A DNA stretch of 64,000 bases from contig NZ_AJYK02000012.1 in assembly GCF_000286955.2 (NCBI RefSeq), positions 1 through 64,000 of the forward strand, given 5' to 3'. The stretch is from Vibrio rumoiensis 1S-45. Its GTDB lineage: Bacteria; Pseudomonadota; Gammaproteobacteria; Enterobacterales; Vibrionaceae. The notes under the pieces were generated by a model that saw nothing but the letters and a program-made list of their open reading frames with translations, was not told the DNA's origin and ran no database searches. Both the position numbers and the translations under genes were made by a program. Every line of letters begins with the position of its first letter. Position 1 is the first letter of the stretch. Positions 16,630 to 26,891 of this stretch are shown in pieces.

Positions 16630-18921
16630 TTAGATCTTACAAGCGCCGCCTGCACAATCATCATCTTCTACTTCAATAACTACACCTGAATCGTTTTGGT
16701 CATCGCTCGCACCATCACGAGTGTTATGGTAGTACAACGTTTTTAAACCATATTTGTATGCAGTTAGTAAGTCTTGCAACAATAACTTCATGGGTACCTT
16801 GCCGCTAGGCTGTACGCTTGGGTCATAGTTTGTGTTCGCAGAAATTGACTGATCAACAAACTTTTGCATGATACCTACCAATTGTAGGTAACCGTTGTTT
16901 GACGGAATTTTCCACAGTAGCTCGTATTGATTTTTGAGTGTTTGATACTCAGGAACGACTTGCTTCAAGATACCGTCTTTTGATGCTTTAACGGATACAA
17001 AACCGCGTGGTGGTTCAATACCATTGGTTGCATTTGAAATTTGTGAAGACGTTTCAGATGGCATTAGCGCTGTTAAGGTTGAGTTGCGTAATCCATGTGT
17101 TGTGATTTCATTACGCAAGGCTTCCCAATCAAGATGTAGAGGTTCATTACAAATCGCATCTAAATCTTTCTTATAAGAATCGATTGGTAGAATACCTTGA
17201 GCATAAGTTGTTTCATTGAAAGCAGGACAAGCGCCTTTTTCTTTCGCAAGCTCAACAGAGGCTTTTAACAAGTAGTATTGAATGGCTTCAAAAGTGCGGT
17301 GGGTAAGACCATTAGCACTGCCATCAGAGTATTTCACACCGTTTTTCGCAAGATAGTAAGCGTAGTTAATTACACCCACACCAAGAGTACGACGGTTCAT
17401 GGTCGCTTTACGAGCTGCTGGAAGAGGGTAATCTTGGTAATCCAACAAAGCATCTAATGCGCGAACGACTAAATCTGAAAGTTCTTCAAAATCAGTTAAC
17501 GATTTAATTTCGCCAAGGTTGAAAGCTGAAAGAGTACACAGGGCAATTTCGCCTTCTTCATCATCAACATTACTTAATGGTTTTGTTGGAAGAGCAATTT
17601 CCAGACATAAGTTAGATTGACGAACGGGTGCGACACTTGGATCAAAAGGGCTGTGTGTATTACAGTGATCGACGTTTTGAATGTAAATGCGGCCGGTTGA
17701 AGCACGCTCTTGCATAAGCAATGAGAATAAATCAACGGCTTTTACTGTCTCACGTTTGATAGATGAATCAGCTTCGTATTTAACATACAGTTCTTCAAAT
17801 TTATCTTGATCTTCAAAGAATGCATCATATAGACCAGGAACATCAGAAGGTGAGAATAAACTGATGTGACCGCCTTTAATTAAGCGTGAATACATCAGTT
17901 TGTTTAACTGAACACCATAATCCATGTGACGAACACGGTTTTCTTCCACACCACGGTTATTTTTCAATACTAATAGAGATTGAACTTCACCGTGCCATAA
18001 TGGATAAAACATGGTCGCAGCACCGCCACGAACGCCACCTTGAGAACAGCATTTTACGGCAGTTTGAAAGTATTTATAAAATGGGATACAGCCAGTATGG
18101 AATGCTTCGCCATTGCGGATCTCAGAGCCTAACGCACGGATACGGCCAGCATTAATACCAATACCTGCACGCTGAGATACGTAGCGAACAATAGAGCTTG
18201 CAGTAGCGTTGATAGAATCAAGGCTATCACCACATTCAATTAATACACATGAGCTGAATTGACGAGTAGGGGTACGCACACCAGCCATAATTGGAGTCGG
18301 TAGAGAAATTTTAAAAGTAGACACCGCATCGTAAAAACGTTTGATGTAATCTAAACGTGTTTCTTGTGGGTACTTAGCAAATAAACAAGCAGCAACCAAA
18401 ATGTATAAAAACTGTGCGCTTTCGTAGATTTCTTTCGTTACACGGTTTTGAACGAAGTATTTGCCTTCAAGCTGTTTAACGGCGGCATACGAAAAATTCA
18501 GATCACGGTTGTGATCAATGAAATTATCGATGATTTGGAATTCTTCAGCAGTGTAATCTTCTAATAAATGCTTGTCATATTTACCCATATCAACCAGTTT
18601 TGATACGTGGTCAAAGAGTTTTGGTGGCTCAAATTGACCATAAGCTTTTTTACGTAGATGGAATACGGCTAAACGAGCGGCTAAATATTGATAATCAGGG
18701 GTTTGCTCTGAAATAAGATCCGCAGCGGATTTTATGATGGTTTCATGGATATCTGAAGTGGTAATGCCATCATAAAATTGAATGTGCGCTTTAAGTTCTA
18801 CTTGAGATACCGAAACGTTTTCTAGGCCTTCCGCAGCCCAAGTGATCACTCGGTGGATCTTCTCAAGATCAATCGTTTCTTTGCACCCGCCACGCTTAGT
18901 GACTGTCAATTGTTCGTTCAT
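16630..18921 (-). CDS. nrdA: Ribonucleoside-diphosphate reductase alpha subunit, class Ia
   Basis: Reduces ribonucleoside diphosphates to deoxy forms for DNA synthesis. The N-terminal ATP-cone (about 1-95) senses ATP/dATP. The catalytic thiyl cysteine is in SNLCLEIALP, the redox cysteine pair includes CTLSAFNLG, and the C-terminal relay pair is in CAGGACKI. 763 residues as expected for NrdA. It heads nrdA-nrdB-yfaE. Its upstream region carries a NrdR box pair and a perfect DnaA box (see separate entries), the control logic of E. coli nrdA. Cytoplasmic, with the effector sites in NrdA. Confidence 0.98.
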   Translation of the reverse strand: MNEQLTVTKRGGCKETIDLEKIHRVITWAAEGLENVSVSQVELKAHIQFYDGITTSDIHETIIKSAADLISEQTPDYQYLAARLAVFHLRKKAYGQFEPPKLFDHVSKLVDMGKYDKHLLEDYTAEEFQIIDNFIDHNRDLNFSYAAVKQLEGKYFVQNRVTKEIYESAQFLYILVAACLFAKYPQETRLDYIKRFYDAVSTFKISLPTPIMAGVRTPTRQFSSCVLIECGDSLDSINATASSIVRYVSQRAGIGINAGRIRALGSEIRNGEAFHTGCIPFYKYFQTAVKCCSQGGVRGGAATMFYPLWHGEVQSLLVLKNNRGVEENRVRHMDYGVQLNKLMYSRLIKGGHISLFSPSDVPGLYDAFFEDQDKFEELYVKYEADSSIKRETVKAVDLFSLLMQERASTGRIYIQNVDHCNTHSPFDPSVAPVRQSNLCLEIALPTKPLSNVDDEEGEIALCTLSAFNLGEIKSLTDFEELSDLVVRALDALLDYQDYPLPAARKATMNRRTLGVGVINYAYYLAKNGVKYSDGSANGLTHRTFEAIQYYLLKASVELAKEKGACPAFNETTYAQGILPIDSYKKDLDAICNEPLHLDWEALRNEITTHGLRNSTLTALMPSETSSQISNATNGIEPPRGFVSVKASKDGILKQVVPEYQTLKNQYELLWKIPSNNGYLQLVGIMQKFVDQSISANTNYDPSVQPSGKVPMKLLLQDLLTAYKYGLKTLYYHNTRDGASDDQNDSGVVIEVEDDDCAGGACKI

Positions 18922-19027
18922 TCGAGTTGAGTTCCCTAACTAAAATTATAACAGGCTGAAAATTTGATATTTAGGTTGTTGGCAAGCATTATTTGTGATT
19001 TCACATTATCTCTGTTGAGAAGTGAAA

Positions 19028-19073
19028 ACACTATATATTGGGTCGTTCCAACGTATGGGTTACAAGATAGTGC
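19028..19073 (-). promoter_or_regulatory. NrdR box pair upstream of nrdA
   Basis: ACACTATATATTGGGT at 19028-19043 closely matches the NrdR consensus (ACACwATATATwGTGT). A second, weaker site at 19058-19073 keeps only the TAGTGC half, starting 30 bp further, close to the about three-helical-turn spacing known for NrdR box pairs. NrdR represses RNR genes when dATP/ATP is high. Confidence 0.7.
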
Positions 19074-19112
19074 GAAAGGGCTTAATTTTCAAGTTACGAA
19101 AATGTGATCTCT

Positions 19113-19121
19113 TGTGGATAA
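19113..19121 (-). promoter_or_regulatory. DnaA box upstream of nrdA
   Basis: TGTGGATAA on the plus strand is the exact complement of the DnaA box TTATCCACA. E. coli nrdA also has DnaA boxes, linking RNR supply to replication initiation. Confidence 0.75.
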
Positions 19122-19322
19122 CATTGGGATAGAAAATTTTCTGTAAGTAGACACTAACCTTTGCAATTATGTATTGCTTGAATGAAGCAGATTGTGAATT
19201 TAAAAGTGCCGATTTTCTATGCGATCAAAAAAATATTTATCTTGATCTTTATAATAAAATGATCTCGAAAATGAGTGATTTAATAATGAGCGATCAAGCA
19301 CATTTTTTGATTGCAATAATGT

Positions 19323-19351
19323 AAAAAAGCGCGATGAAAAGTCATTGCGCT
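19323..19351 (-). terminator. Terminator of ubiG
   Basis: On the minus strand AGCGCAATGA pairs with TCATCGCGCT (one wobble), loop CTTT, followed by TTTTTAC. Confidence 0.85.
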
Positions 19352-19392
19352 CATTTGTGGAATTTTTAAAAATTAATCTCTATTAATAATGA

Positions 19393-20112
19393 TTAATTTA
19401 TGAGTTTGGTGTGGATAATGTAATTTACATCCACATTTTTGCCTAAAGAGTACTCATCAGTAAGAGGGTTGTATTTTAAACCGGTAATAGACTGTTCTTG
19501 CAGTGGGGTATGATCCACCATTTTTAATAACTCTGATGGTTTGATGAACTTAGCATGTTCATGTGTGCCTTTCGGGACTATCTTCATAATTTGTTCCGCA
19601 CCGACAATCGCAAATAAATAAGATTTCATATTACGATTTAAGGTCGAGAAGAAGACATGTCCACCCGGTTTCACCAGTGTAGCGCAGGCTTGAACAACAG
19701 ATAAAGGATCAGGAACATGTTCAAGCATTTCCATACAAGTGACGACATCATAAGTTTGAGGGTTTTGCTGTGCATGATCTTCAATGGTGCTTTGTATATA
19801 TGAAAGAGAGACACCGGCTTCTAGAGCGTGCAGTCTAGCGACTTCTAATGGCTCTTTACCCATATCGAGCCCTGTGACTTCAGCACCTTCTTTTGCCATG
19901 CTTTCAGCTAAGATACCGCCTCCACAACCGACATCTAATACTTTTTTACCGAATAAACCATTCGCACTGTCTAAGACAAAGTTAAGCCTCAATGGGTTGA
20001 TTTGGTGTAATGGCTTAAATTCACCATTAAGATCCCACCAACGAGAAGCCATATCTTCAAACTTCTTAATTTCAGCAGGATCAACATTTTGTTTAGTCGT
20101 CATTCTAGTCAT
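19393..20112 (-). CDS. ubiG: Ubiquinone biosynthesis O-methyltransferase
   Basis: Carries out both O-methylations in ubiquinone synthesis with S-adenosylmethionine. The SAM-binding motif I is [13 protein letters not shown] (about 59-71), with acidic loop GLDMG and motif [11 protein letters not shown] following; the start region [34 protein letters not shown] is typical of UbiG. 239 residues. Two ATGs (20112 and 20103) are possible and neither has a strong ribosome site; I kept the upstream one. Divergent from gyrA. Peripheral membrane or cytoplasmic. Confidence 0.95.
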   Translation of the reverse strand: MTRMTTKQNVDPAEIKKFEDMASRWWDLNGEFKPLHQINPLRLNFVLDSANGLFGKKVLDVGCGGGILAESMAKEGAEVTGLDMGKEPLEVARLHALEAGVSLSYIQSTIEDHAQQNPQTYDVVTCMEMLEHVPDPLSVVQACATLVKPGGHVFFSTLNRNMKSYLFAIVGAEQIMKIVPKGTHEHAKFIKPSELLKMVDHTPLQEQSITGLKYNPLTDEYSLGKNVDVNYIIHTKLIN

Positions 20113-20298
20113 TCTTTGAGTAATTAACGAGTCGCAACTATAACAGGAAAGGAAAGCGCAAGAAAATGGAGACTTTCAATACTGTGAAAAGAAAAGTTAC
20201 TGAAAAAAGACATAAAAGTTAACTCAGTTCAATTTTTCTGCAGTTAAAGCGTGAGGTAGGCATCAAGTGATTAAAAGCACTATGAAATAGATGCCGGA

Positions 20299-20320
20299 TT
20301 GCATATTTTTGTGTTATATT
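20299..20320 (+). promoter_or_regulatory. Candidate extended -10 promoter of gyrA
   Basis: TGTTATATT (20312-20320) is an extended -10 (TGN plus TATATT) about 90 bp before gyrA. No good -35 stands at 17 bp. The rest of the 300-bp ubiG/gyrA divergent region (20113-20412) shows no gene. Confidence 0.4.
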
Positions 20321-20412
20321 TTTACACCTTGTGCGTATCGCAATTTTAAAGCTATTTTTACAGCTTTTACCAAAATCACGCGATCAAAAAGATATAGAGG
20401 GATAATGGCTCT

Positions 20413-23061
20413 ATGAGCGATTTAGCTAAACAAATTACGCCAGTAAATATTGAAGATGAACTTCGCGGTTCATATCTTGATTATGCGATGTCTGTCATCG
20501 TGGGTCGTGCACTTCCAGATGTACGTGACGGCCTAAAACCCGTTCACCGTCGTGTTTTATTCGCGATGAATGTACTGGGTAATGATTGGAATAAGCCTTA
20601 TAAAAAATCTGCCCGTGTGGTTGGTGACGTAATTGGTAAGTATCACCCTCATGGTGATAGCGCCGTTTACGATACTATCGTTCGTATGGCTCAACCATTC
20701 TCACTTCGTTATATGCTTGTCGATGGTCAGGGTAACTTCGGTTCGATTGATGGTGACTCTGCCGCTGCGATGCGTTACACCGAAGTTCGCATGTCCAAAA
20801 TGGCACATGAACTTCTCGCTGACCTTGATAAAGAAACGGTAGATTACGTCGATAACTACGACGGTACCGAAAGAATTCCAGCCGTTCTTCCTACTAAAAT
20901 TCCAAACTTACTTGTCAATGGTTCTTCAGGTATTGCAGTCGGTATGGCCACCAACATTCCACCTCATAACCTAGGTGAAGTATTAGATGGTTGCTTGGCA
21001 TATATTAATAATGAAGATGTCACCATCGATGAGTTGATGGAATATATTCCTGGGCCTGACTTCCCAACGGCAGCATTAATTAGTGGCCGTAAAGGCATTA
21101 TCGACGCTTATAAAACAGGGCGCGGTAAAGTTTACATGCGTTCTAAAGCACACATTGATGTTGAAACGAATGGTCGCGAGACGATTGTTGTGACGGAAAT
21201 TCCGTACCAAGTGAACAAAGCTCGTGTCATTGAAAAAATTGCAGAATTAGTAAAAGACAAAAAAGTTGAAGGCATTAGTGCGCTGCGTGATGAGTCGGAT
21301 AAAGACGGCATGCGTATCGTGATTGAGTGTAAGCGTGATGCTGTGGGTGAGGTTGTTTTAAACAATTTGTACTCTCAAACTCAGCTGCAAACGACGTTTG
21401 GTGTGAACATGGTTGCTCTTGATAACGGCCAACCGAAATTGTTCAACTTAAAAGAAATGCTTAAGTGTTTCGTTGATCACCGTCGTGAAGTCGTCACTCG
21501 TCGTACGATTTTTGAATTACGTAAAGCTCGTGATCGTGCTCATATCCTTGAAGCCTTGTCTCTTGCTTTATCAAATATCGATGAAATTATCGAACTTATC
21601 AAAAATGCTCCAACGCCAGCAGAAGCTAAAATTGGTTTGGTTTCTCGTGGTTGGCCGCTTGGTAATGTTGCTGGCATGCTTGAGCGAGCAGGTACAGATG
21701 CAGCACGTCCAGATTGGTTGGAAGACCAATACGGTATCCGTGATGGTGAATACTTCTTAACCGAGCAACAAGCACAAGCGATTCTTGAATTGCGTCTACA
21801 CCGTCTAACGGGCTTAGAGCATGAGAAAATTCTTGATGAATACAAAGCACTTCTTGATGAAATCGCTGAATTAATTCACATTCTTTCAAGCACAGAGCGT
21901 TTGATGGAAGTGATTCGTGAAGAATTAGAAGCGGTTCGTGAAGGCTTTGGTGATGCTCGTCGTACCGAAATTACTGCTGCTGTGCATGATATCGATATGG
22001 AAGAGTTGATTGCACAAGAAGATGTAGTTGTCACACTTTCTCACGAAGGTTACGTTAAATACCAAATTCTAAGCGATTACGAAGCACAACGTCGTGGTGG
22101 TAAAGGTAAGAGTGCAACCAAGATGAAAGATGAAGATTTCATCGAACGTCTACTTGTTGCTAACACCCACGATAATATTTTATGTTTCTCGACTCGTGGT
22201 AAAACTTATCGCCTGAAAACATACCAACTGCCGTTTGCGAGCCGTAATGCTCGTGGTAAACCAATTGTCAATATTCTTCCATTAGAAGAGAACGAGCGTA
22301 TTACCGCAATTCTTCCTGTGACTGAATTTAGCGAAGATAAGTTTATCTTTATGGCAACGGGTGACGGTACGGTTAAGAAAACATCGTTAGCAAGCTTTGC
22401 GAATGTACGTTCTAACGGCTTAATTGCAGTAAATCTACGCGAAGATGATTCCCTTATTGGTGTTGACATTACTAACGGTGAAGATGAAATCATGCTGTTC
22501 TCGAAAGAGGGTAAAGTGGTTCGCTTCAGTGAAGGTCATGTCCGTGCAATGGGACGTACTGCTTCTGGTGTACGTGGTATTCGTTTAGCAGAAGGCGATC
22601 AAGTGGTATCACTGATTGTTCCTGTCAGCGATGGTGGCGATGTGCTTACCGTAACTGAAAATGGTTATGGTAAACGTACGGTGATTACTGAATACCCAAC
22701 CAAAGGACGTGGCACTAAAGGTGTTGTATCGATTAAAGTTTCTGAGCGTAACGGGCAAGTAGTCGGTGCAGTTCAGGCGCTAGATGCAGATGAGTTTATG
22801 ATGATTACGAATGCAGGTACTTTAGTACGTACTCGTGTATCAGAAGTGAGCCAAGTAGGCCGTAACACTCAAGGTGTGACACTGATTCGTACTTCAGAAG
22901 ATGAGAAAGTTGTAGGATTACAACGTATCGAAGAAGTCGAAGATGAAGTGCTTATTGATGGTGAAGGAAACGCTGAAAATTCGGACGCTTCTGAAGAACC
23001 AACGTCAAGCAACCCATCAACTGATGATGCTGCTGAAACTGACTCAAACGATGAAGAATAA
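20413..23061 (+). CDS. gyrA: DNA gyrase subunit A
   Basis: Breaks and rejoins DNA to introduce negative supercoils with GyrB. The catalytic tyrosine is in AAMRYTEVR (position 122 by alignment with E. coli, whose N-terminus has the same length). The quinolone-resistance region reads [10 protein letters not shown], giving Ser83 and Asp87, the sensitive form. The C-terminal beta-pinwheel domain has the GyrA box QRRGGKG near 560. The tail is acidic and Ser/Asp/Glu-rich as usual. 882 residues. Strong terminator downstream. Confidence 0.99.
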   Translation: MSDLAKQITPVNIEDELRGSYLDYAMSVIVGRALPDVRDGLKPVHRRVLFAMNVLGNDWNKPYKKSARVVGDVIGKYHPHGDSAVYDTIVRMAQPFSLRYMLVDGQGNFGSIDGDSAAAMRYTEVRMSKMAHELLADLDKETVDYVDNYDGTERIPAVLPTKIPNLLVNGSSGIAVGMATNIPPHNLGEVLDGCLAYINNEDVTIDELMEYIPGPDFPTAALISGRKGIIDAYKTGRGKVYMRSKAHIDVETNGRETIVVTEIPYQVNKARVIEKIAELVKDKKVEGISALRDESDKDGMRIVIECKRDAVGEVVLNNLYSQTQLQTTFGVNMVALDNGQPKLFNLKEMLKCFVDHRREVVTRRTIFELRKARDRAHILEALSLALSNIDEIIELIKNAPTPAEAKIGLVSRGWPLGNVAGMLERAGTDAARPDWLEDQYGIRDGEYFLTEQQAQAILELRLHRLTGLEHEKILDEYKALLDEIAELIHILSSTERLMEVIREELEAVREGFGDARRTEITAAVHDIDMEELIAQEDVVVTLSHEGYVKYQILSDYEAQRRGGKGKSATKMKDEDFIERLLVANTHDNILCFSTRGKTYRLKTYQLPFASRNARGKPIVNILPLEENERITAILPVTEFSEDKFIFMATGDGTVKKTSLASFANVRSNGLIAVNLREDDSLIGVDITNGEDEIMLFSKEGKVVRFSEGHVRAMGRTASGVRGIRLAEGDQVVSLIVPVSDGGDVLTVTENGYGKRTVITEYPTKGRGTKGVVSIKVSERNGQVVGAVQALDADEFMMITNAGTLVRTRVSEVSQVGRNTQGVTLIRTSEDEKVVGLQRIEEVEDEVLIDGEGNAENSDASEEPTSSNPSTDDAAETDSNDEE

Positions 23062-23088
23062 GCGATAAGCTTAATCATTCAACGTATT

Positions 23089-23118
23089 AAACCGGAAGTG
23101 TTAAGCTTCCGGTTTTTT
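23089..23118 (+). terminator. Terminator of gyrA
   Basis: AAACCGGAAG/CTTCCGGTTT (23089-23098 and 23106-23115), 10 bp perfect, followed by TTTT. Confidence 0.93.
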
Positions 23119-23359
23119 TATATCAATTTTTGCATTTTATAGAAACATCACCAGAACCACCGTATTATTAAATAATGAATACCATATGGCGAGTCTTGAG
23201 AATGTGTGTTTCCGTCGAGGTTTTACTTGATTACTCAGTTAAACGTTATATTATAACAAAATAATTTGCTATGTGATTTATCCCTCATTTTATGCTGTCA
23301 ACGGAAGTGTGGGGAATACCAATGATGGCAATTGGTAAAATAATAAAAGTGAGAGAAGT
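23119..23359 (+). promoter_or_regulatory. ribA upstream region
   Basis: No gene. It contains GTTATATTATAAC (23245-23257), which with TTGATT at 23227-23232 gives a candidate promoter, and a 7-bp hairpin (TACCAAT/ATTGGTA, 23317-23337) about 22 nt before the ribA start. I see no FMN (RFN) riboswitch. Confidence 0.4.
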
Positions 23360-23962
23360 ATGGCTGAAGTTCGTGCCAGAGTTGATTTTAAAGTTGGCTC
23401 TAAAAGTGATATTGATGCAGAATTATTGTCCTTCCACGGTCTTAAAACAGATAAAGAACACGTCGCAATCATCTTTCAAGCGGCTGATAAATCTGAGCAA
23501 GCCCCATTAGTTCGTATGCATTCTGAATGCTTAACGGGTGACGTTTTCCATTCATCACGTTGTGATTGTGGCGAACAACTGGATGAGACCATTGTAAAAA
23601 TGGGTTTACATGGCGGTATATTGTTGTATTTGCGCCAAGAAGGGCGTGGTATTGGCTTGTATAACAAAATTGATGCCTATCGCTTGCAAAGTGAAGGGAT
23701 GAATACCTATGAAGCGAATAATCACCTTGGATTTGGTGATGATTTACGTGATTTTTCCGAAGCCGCTGAAATGTTGAAGGCCTTAGGGATTGAGAAAATC
23801 AAATTGATCACCAATAACCCAAAGAAAATGAAAGAATTACAAGAGTTTGGAATTGAACTAGAAGAAGTTATTCCTACCCATGTTCATATGAAACATGGCA
23901 ATGAAAGTTATTTGAAAGCAAAAGCTTCCCATGGCAAACATCGACTGAAATTCGAAAAGTAA
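23360..23962 (+). CDS. ribA: GTP cyclohydrolase II
   Basis: Opens GTP to 2,5-diamino-6-ribosylamino-4(3H)-pyrimidinone 5'-phosphate, the first step of riboflavin synthesis. The zinc ligands are in [19 protein letters not shown], followed by the catalytic segment [13 protein letters not shown] and the GTP-binding/phosphate region. 200 residues, the stand-alone form without a DHBP synthase domain. GAGAGAAG ribosome site. Single gene with its own terminator. Cytoplasmic. Confidence 0.97.
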   Translation: MAEVRARVDFKVGSKSDIDAELLSFHGLKTDKEHVAIIFQAADKSEQAPLVRMHSECLTGDVFHSSRCDCGEQLDETIVKMGLHGGILLYLRQEGRGIGLYNKIDAYRLQSEGMNTYEANNHLGFGDDLRDFSEAAEMLKALGIEKIKLITNNPKKMKELQEFGIELEEVIPTHVHMKHGNESYLKAKASHGKHRLKFEK

Positions 23963-23966
23963 AACC

Positions 23967-23990
23967 AAAGGCCTCTCAGAGGCCTTTTTT
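23967..23990 (+). terminator. Terminator of ribA
   Basis: AAAGGCCTC/GAGGCCTTT (9 bp perfect, loop TCA) followed by TTT. Confidence 0.93.
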
Positions 23991-24106
23991 ATGTCTGTGT
24001 ATATACCTACCGCTTATTCTTCCATCAATATTGAGTTACTTGCCAATAATCATAGATGTTACAGTTGTAAATTTTCTGTAAGTAAGTATGATTTCGAAAC
24101 TCATAT

Positions 24107-24125
24107 CTTAATGATAACTATTTTT
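24107..24125 (+). promoter_or_regulatory. Fur-box candidate before the imelysin cluster
   Basis: The 19-mer contains AATGATAA exactly and agrees with GATAATGATAATCATTATC at about 13 of 19 positions, 31 bp before the first start codon of the cluster. A second ATCAT half follows. Iron-dependent repression by Fur is predicted. Confidence 0.6.
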
Positions 24126-24156
24126 ACTATCATCTGTATTTATTCAGGGAAGAACT

Positions 24157-25413
24157 ATGTTTAAACTCAACTCATCTCATATTATTGCTTCAGCTTTACT
24201 GCTTGGCAGTCATTCTGCATTTGCCGCTGTAGAACAAAAAGATGTCGTTAAAAACTACGCAGACCTTGCTTATGCTGTTTTTGATGATGCCTCTATCACG
24301 GCGAAACAACTACAGACATCTGTAGATGCATTGATTAAATCGCCATCACAACAAACCCTTGAACAAGCACGTAAAGCTTGGTTAGCATCTCGAGTACCTT
24401 ATCAACAATCTGAAACCTTCCGTTTTGGTAATGCCATCGTGGATGATTGGGAAGGGCAGCTTAATGCGTGGCCTTTAGATGAAGGGCTTATCGATTATGT
24501 TGCTAAAGGCTATCACTTTGAGCTTGGTAATGAAGGTGCACAAGCTAACATTATTGCGAATAAATCGATCCAAGTTGGTACTGACAAGATTGATGCATCT
24601 AAAATCACACCAGAGCTTTTGGCTAATTTGAATGAATTAGCAGGATCGGAAGCCAACGTGGCAACTGGTTATCATGCCATTGAGTTCTTATTGTGGGGTC
24701 AAGATCTACAGGGTACACAAGCGGGTGCTGGTGACCGTCCATACACTGACTATGTAGTAGGTAAAGACTGTACGAATGGTAATTGTGACCGTCGTGCTCA
24801 ATACCTTGAAGCGGCAACTCAGTTGCTTGTACAAGATTTAGAGTGGATGAAAGCGCAATGGGCTGCGGAAGGTAAAGACAATTATCGCAGTGAACTATTA
24901 AGCCAGCCGGCAGAAGATGGTATTCGCAAGATGATGTTCGGTATGGGCTCACTTTCATTAGGCGAACTGGCTGGTGAGCGTATGAAAGTGGCATTGGAAG
25001 CAAACTCGACAGAAGACGAGCATGACTGTTTCTCTGATAATACTCACAACTCACATTTTTATAATGAACAAGGTATCTACAACGTATTTAACGGCAGTTA
25101 TACTCGCGTAGATGGCTCGGTAGTAAAAGGCGCAAGCATTAAAGATCTTGTTGCAGAAAAAGATGCGGCAGCGGCAAAACAAATTGCAGAACAATTTGAT
25201 GCCACCCGCAATCAAGTTCATACATTGGTTGATTCTGCTGAAAAAGACAACCAACACTTTGATCAACTTATTGCTTCAAATAACAAAGTGGGTAATGAAC
25301 TGGTGAATGCGTCAATCAATGCGTTAGTTAAACAAACTGAAGCGATTGAAAAAGCAGCGGCTTTAATTGGGATCACAAGCCTAAGCCCAGATAACGCTGA
25401 TCATGAATTTTAA
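24157..25413 (+). CDS. irpA: Imelysin-family iron-regulated protein
   Basis: A 418-residue exported protein with signal peptide ending ...GSHSAFA. It is an imelysin/peptidase M75 fold protein: the GxHxxE motif reads GYHAIE with His173 and Glu176, followed by the conserved FLLWGQDL. Despite the peptidase name, imelysins are now viewed as periplasmic or surface metal-binding proteins related to EfeO of the iron-uptake system. It heads a four-gene cluster (imelysin, di-haem protein, second imelysin, DUF1513) behind a Fur-box candidate. GGAAG ribosome site. Role in iron acquisition is family-based inference. Confidence 0.9.
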   Translation: MFKLNSSHIIASALLLGSHSAFAAVEQKDVVKNYADLAYAVFDDASITAKQLQTSVDALIKSPSQQTLEQARKAWLASRVPYQQSETFRFGNAIVDDWEGQLNAWPLDEGLIDYVAKGYHFELGNEGAQANIIANKSIQVGTDKIDASKITPELLANLNELAGSEANVATGYHAIEFLLWGQDLQGTQAGAGDRPYTDYVVGKDCTNGNCDRRAQYLEAATQLLVQDLEWMKAQWAAEGKDNYRSELLSQPAEDGIRKMMFGMGSLSLGELAGERMKVALEANSTEDEHDCFSDNTHNSHFYNEQGIYNVFNGSYTRVDGSVVKGASIKDLVAEKDAAAAKQIAEQFDATRNQVHTLVDSAEKDNQHFDQLIASNNKVGNELVNASINALVKQTEAIEKAAALIGITSLSPDNADHEF

Positions 25414-25429
25414 TCTTTAGAAAATGGAA

Positions 25430-25453
25430 AAGGGCTCTGTAATATGAGCCCTT
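25430..25453 (+). promoter_or_regulatory. Intercistronic hairpin in the imelysin cluster
   Basis: AAGGGCTC/GAGCCCTT, 8 bp perfect, sits just before the ribosome site of the di-haem gene. No U-run follows, so it may stabilise or attenuate rather than terminate, lowering downstream expression relative to irpA. Confidence 0.5.
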
Positions 25454-25465
25454 ACAGGATGTACC

Positions 25466-26866
25466 ATGAAACTTTCTTTTTTAACAACCCTCTTATGTTT
25501 CACTCTTCCTACAACTGCATTCGCTTATGGTGTTAAATCTGGTGGCGATACCAGCACGAATAAACAAGGCAGTAATGCGTTTTCCATGCCTTCTAATAAT
25601 TTACCTATCTCTAAACGATTAGACTTTAGTGTGGGTAATAGTTTTTTTCGTAATCCATGGGTTCAAGCACCGGCAACGACTGATGCAAGAGATGGCTTAG
25701 GTCCATTATTCAATACCAATGGTTGCCAAAATTGCCACATAAAAGATGGTCGTGGTCACCCTCCTGAAGAAGGAGAAGATCAAGCGGTATCCATGTTAGT
25801 GAGAATGAGTATTCCCGCATTAACGGATGCGCAAAAACAACAGTTAATTCAATCTGGTGTGATCCCCGAACCCACTTATGGCGACCAGCTTGAAGATTTT
25901 GCGATTCCAAACGCTAAACCTGAAGGTAAAATTAAAATTGAATATGAAAAATTTAATGTGACTTTCAGCGATGGTGAGAAAATTGAATTAAGAAAACCTA
26001 AGTTAATTTTGCACGACTTAAATTACGGTGAGTTGCACCCTGATACTATGCTGTCAGCACGTGTTGCCCCGCCTATGATTGGTTTAGGTTTACTTGAATC
26101 AATATCGGTAGAAACCTTACAGCAACTTGCGGAGCTGCAGGCCAAAGAAGGCAAAGGGATCTCCGGTAAGTTAAATCAAGTATGGGACGCTCAAACTCAA
26201 TCGACCGCTGTCGGCCGATTTGGTTGGAAAGCAGGGCAACCTACGCTTATTCAACAAGATGCAGCAGCCTTTAATGGTGACTTAGGGTTAACCAGCACCT
26301 TATTCCCCACTGAAAATTGTTCACCCAAGCAAACCATTTGTGCTGAGTTACCTAATGGTAATAGCCCTGATGATGAAAACGTTGAAGTGAGCAATAAGAT
26401 AATGAATTTTGTGGAATTTTATTCACAACATTTAGCTGTGCCGATCCGCCGTAGCACCACTGACTCTTCAGTGCTGCGTGGTCAGGAACTATTTGAAGAT
26501 GTTGGCTGCGCCTCTTGTCATACACCGGAAATAAAAACCGCTAAACGTGAAGAATTACCTTCATTGTCTGAACAAACGATTCACCCATACACTGACATGC
26601 TACTGCACGATATGGGAGAAGGTTTAGCTGATCATCGTCCTGAGTTTCTAGCAACAGGAACGGAATGGAGAACTCCACCGTTGTGGGGGCTTGGTTATAC
26701 AGAAGAAGTGAATGGTCACACCTATTTCTTACATGATGGACGCGCCAGAAATGCCATGGAAGCGGTGTTATGGCATGGTGGTGAAGCACAAGCTGCAAAA
26801 AATAAAGTGTTGAATTTAAGTAAGGCAGATCGCACCGCGTTGATCGCTTTTTTGAATTCGCTATAA
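25466..26866 (+). CDS. Di-haem c-type cytochrome, DUF1111/thiol-oxidoreductase-like
   Basis: A 466-residue exported protein with signal peptide MKLSFLTTLLCFTLPTTAFAYG. Two haem c motifs are present: CQNCH at residues 87-91 and CASCH at 348-352. This two-haem layout is that of the DUF1111 di-haem oxidoreductase family, related to MauG/cytochrome c peroxidases. Methionine or histidine distal ligands cannot be assigned by eye. It follows irpA by 52 nt with a hairpin between. Probable job: periplasmic redox step, for example oxidising or reducing iron handled by the two imelysins. Reaction not known. Confidence 0.88.
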   Translation: MKLSFLTTLLCFTLPTTAFAYGVKSGGDTSTNKQGSNAFSMPSNNLPISKRLDFSVGNSFFRNPWVQAPATTDARDGLGPLFNTNGCQNCHIKDGRGHPPEEGEDQAVSMLVRMSIPALTDAQKQQLIQSGVIPEPTYGDQLEDFAIPNAKPEGKIKIEYEKFNVTFSDGEKIELRKPKLILHDLNYGELHPDTMLSARVAPPMIGLGLLESISVETLQQLAELQAKEGKGISGKLNQVWDAQTQSTAVGRFGWKAGQPTLIQQDAAAFNGDLGLTSTLFPTENCSPKQTICAELPNGNSPDDENVEVSNKIMNFVEFYSQHLAVPIRRSTTDSSVLRGQELFEDVGCASCHTPEIKTAKREELPSLSEQTIHPYTDMLLHDMGEGLADHRPEFLATGTEWRTPPLWGLGYTEEVNGHTYFLHDGRARNAMEAVLWHGGEAQAAKNKVLNLSKADRTALIAFLNSL

Positions 26867-26891
26867 ATTAAACCGTTTTGATGGAGTCATT

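Larger units (their letters stand above)
18922..19392. promoter_or_regulatory. nrdA upstream regulatory region
   Basis: This 471-bp gap between nrdA and ubiG (both minus) holds no gene. It contains the inverted repeat TGTGATTTCACA (18994-19005), NrdR-box-like sites (19028-19073), a perfect DnaA box (19113-19121), five GATC sites (19106, 19223, 19244, 19261, 19292), a 12-bp long-range inverted repeat (19221-19232 with 19303-19314) and the ubiG terminator (19323-19351). Confidence 0.7.

Noticed and set aside
20652..20664. Quinolone resistance in gyrA
   Set aside because: Ser83 and Asp87 are the sensitive residues.
21132..21889. Several antisense frames inside gyrA
   Set aside because: They are shadows of the gyrA coding frame without ribosome sites or protein-like features.
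23175..23264. A 29-codon plus-strand frame between gyrA and ribA
   Set aside because: No Shine-Dalgarno, and it covers the likely ribA promoter.
23119..23359. FMN riboswitch before ribA
   Set aside because: I could not find the conserved RFN core elements; only short hairpins are seen.
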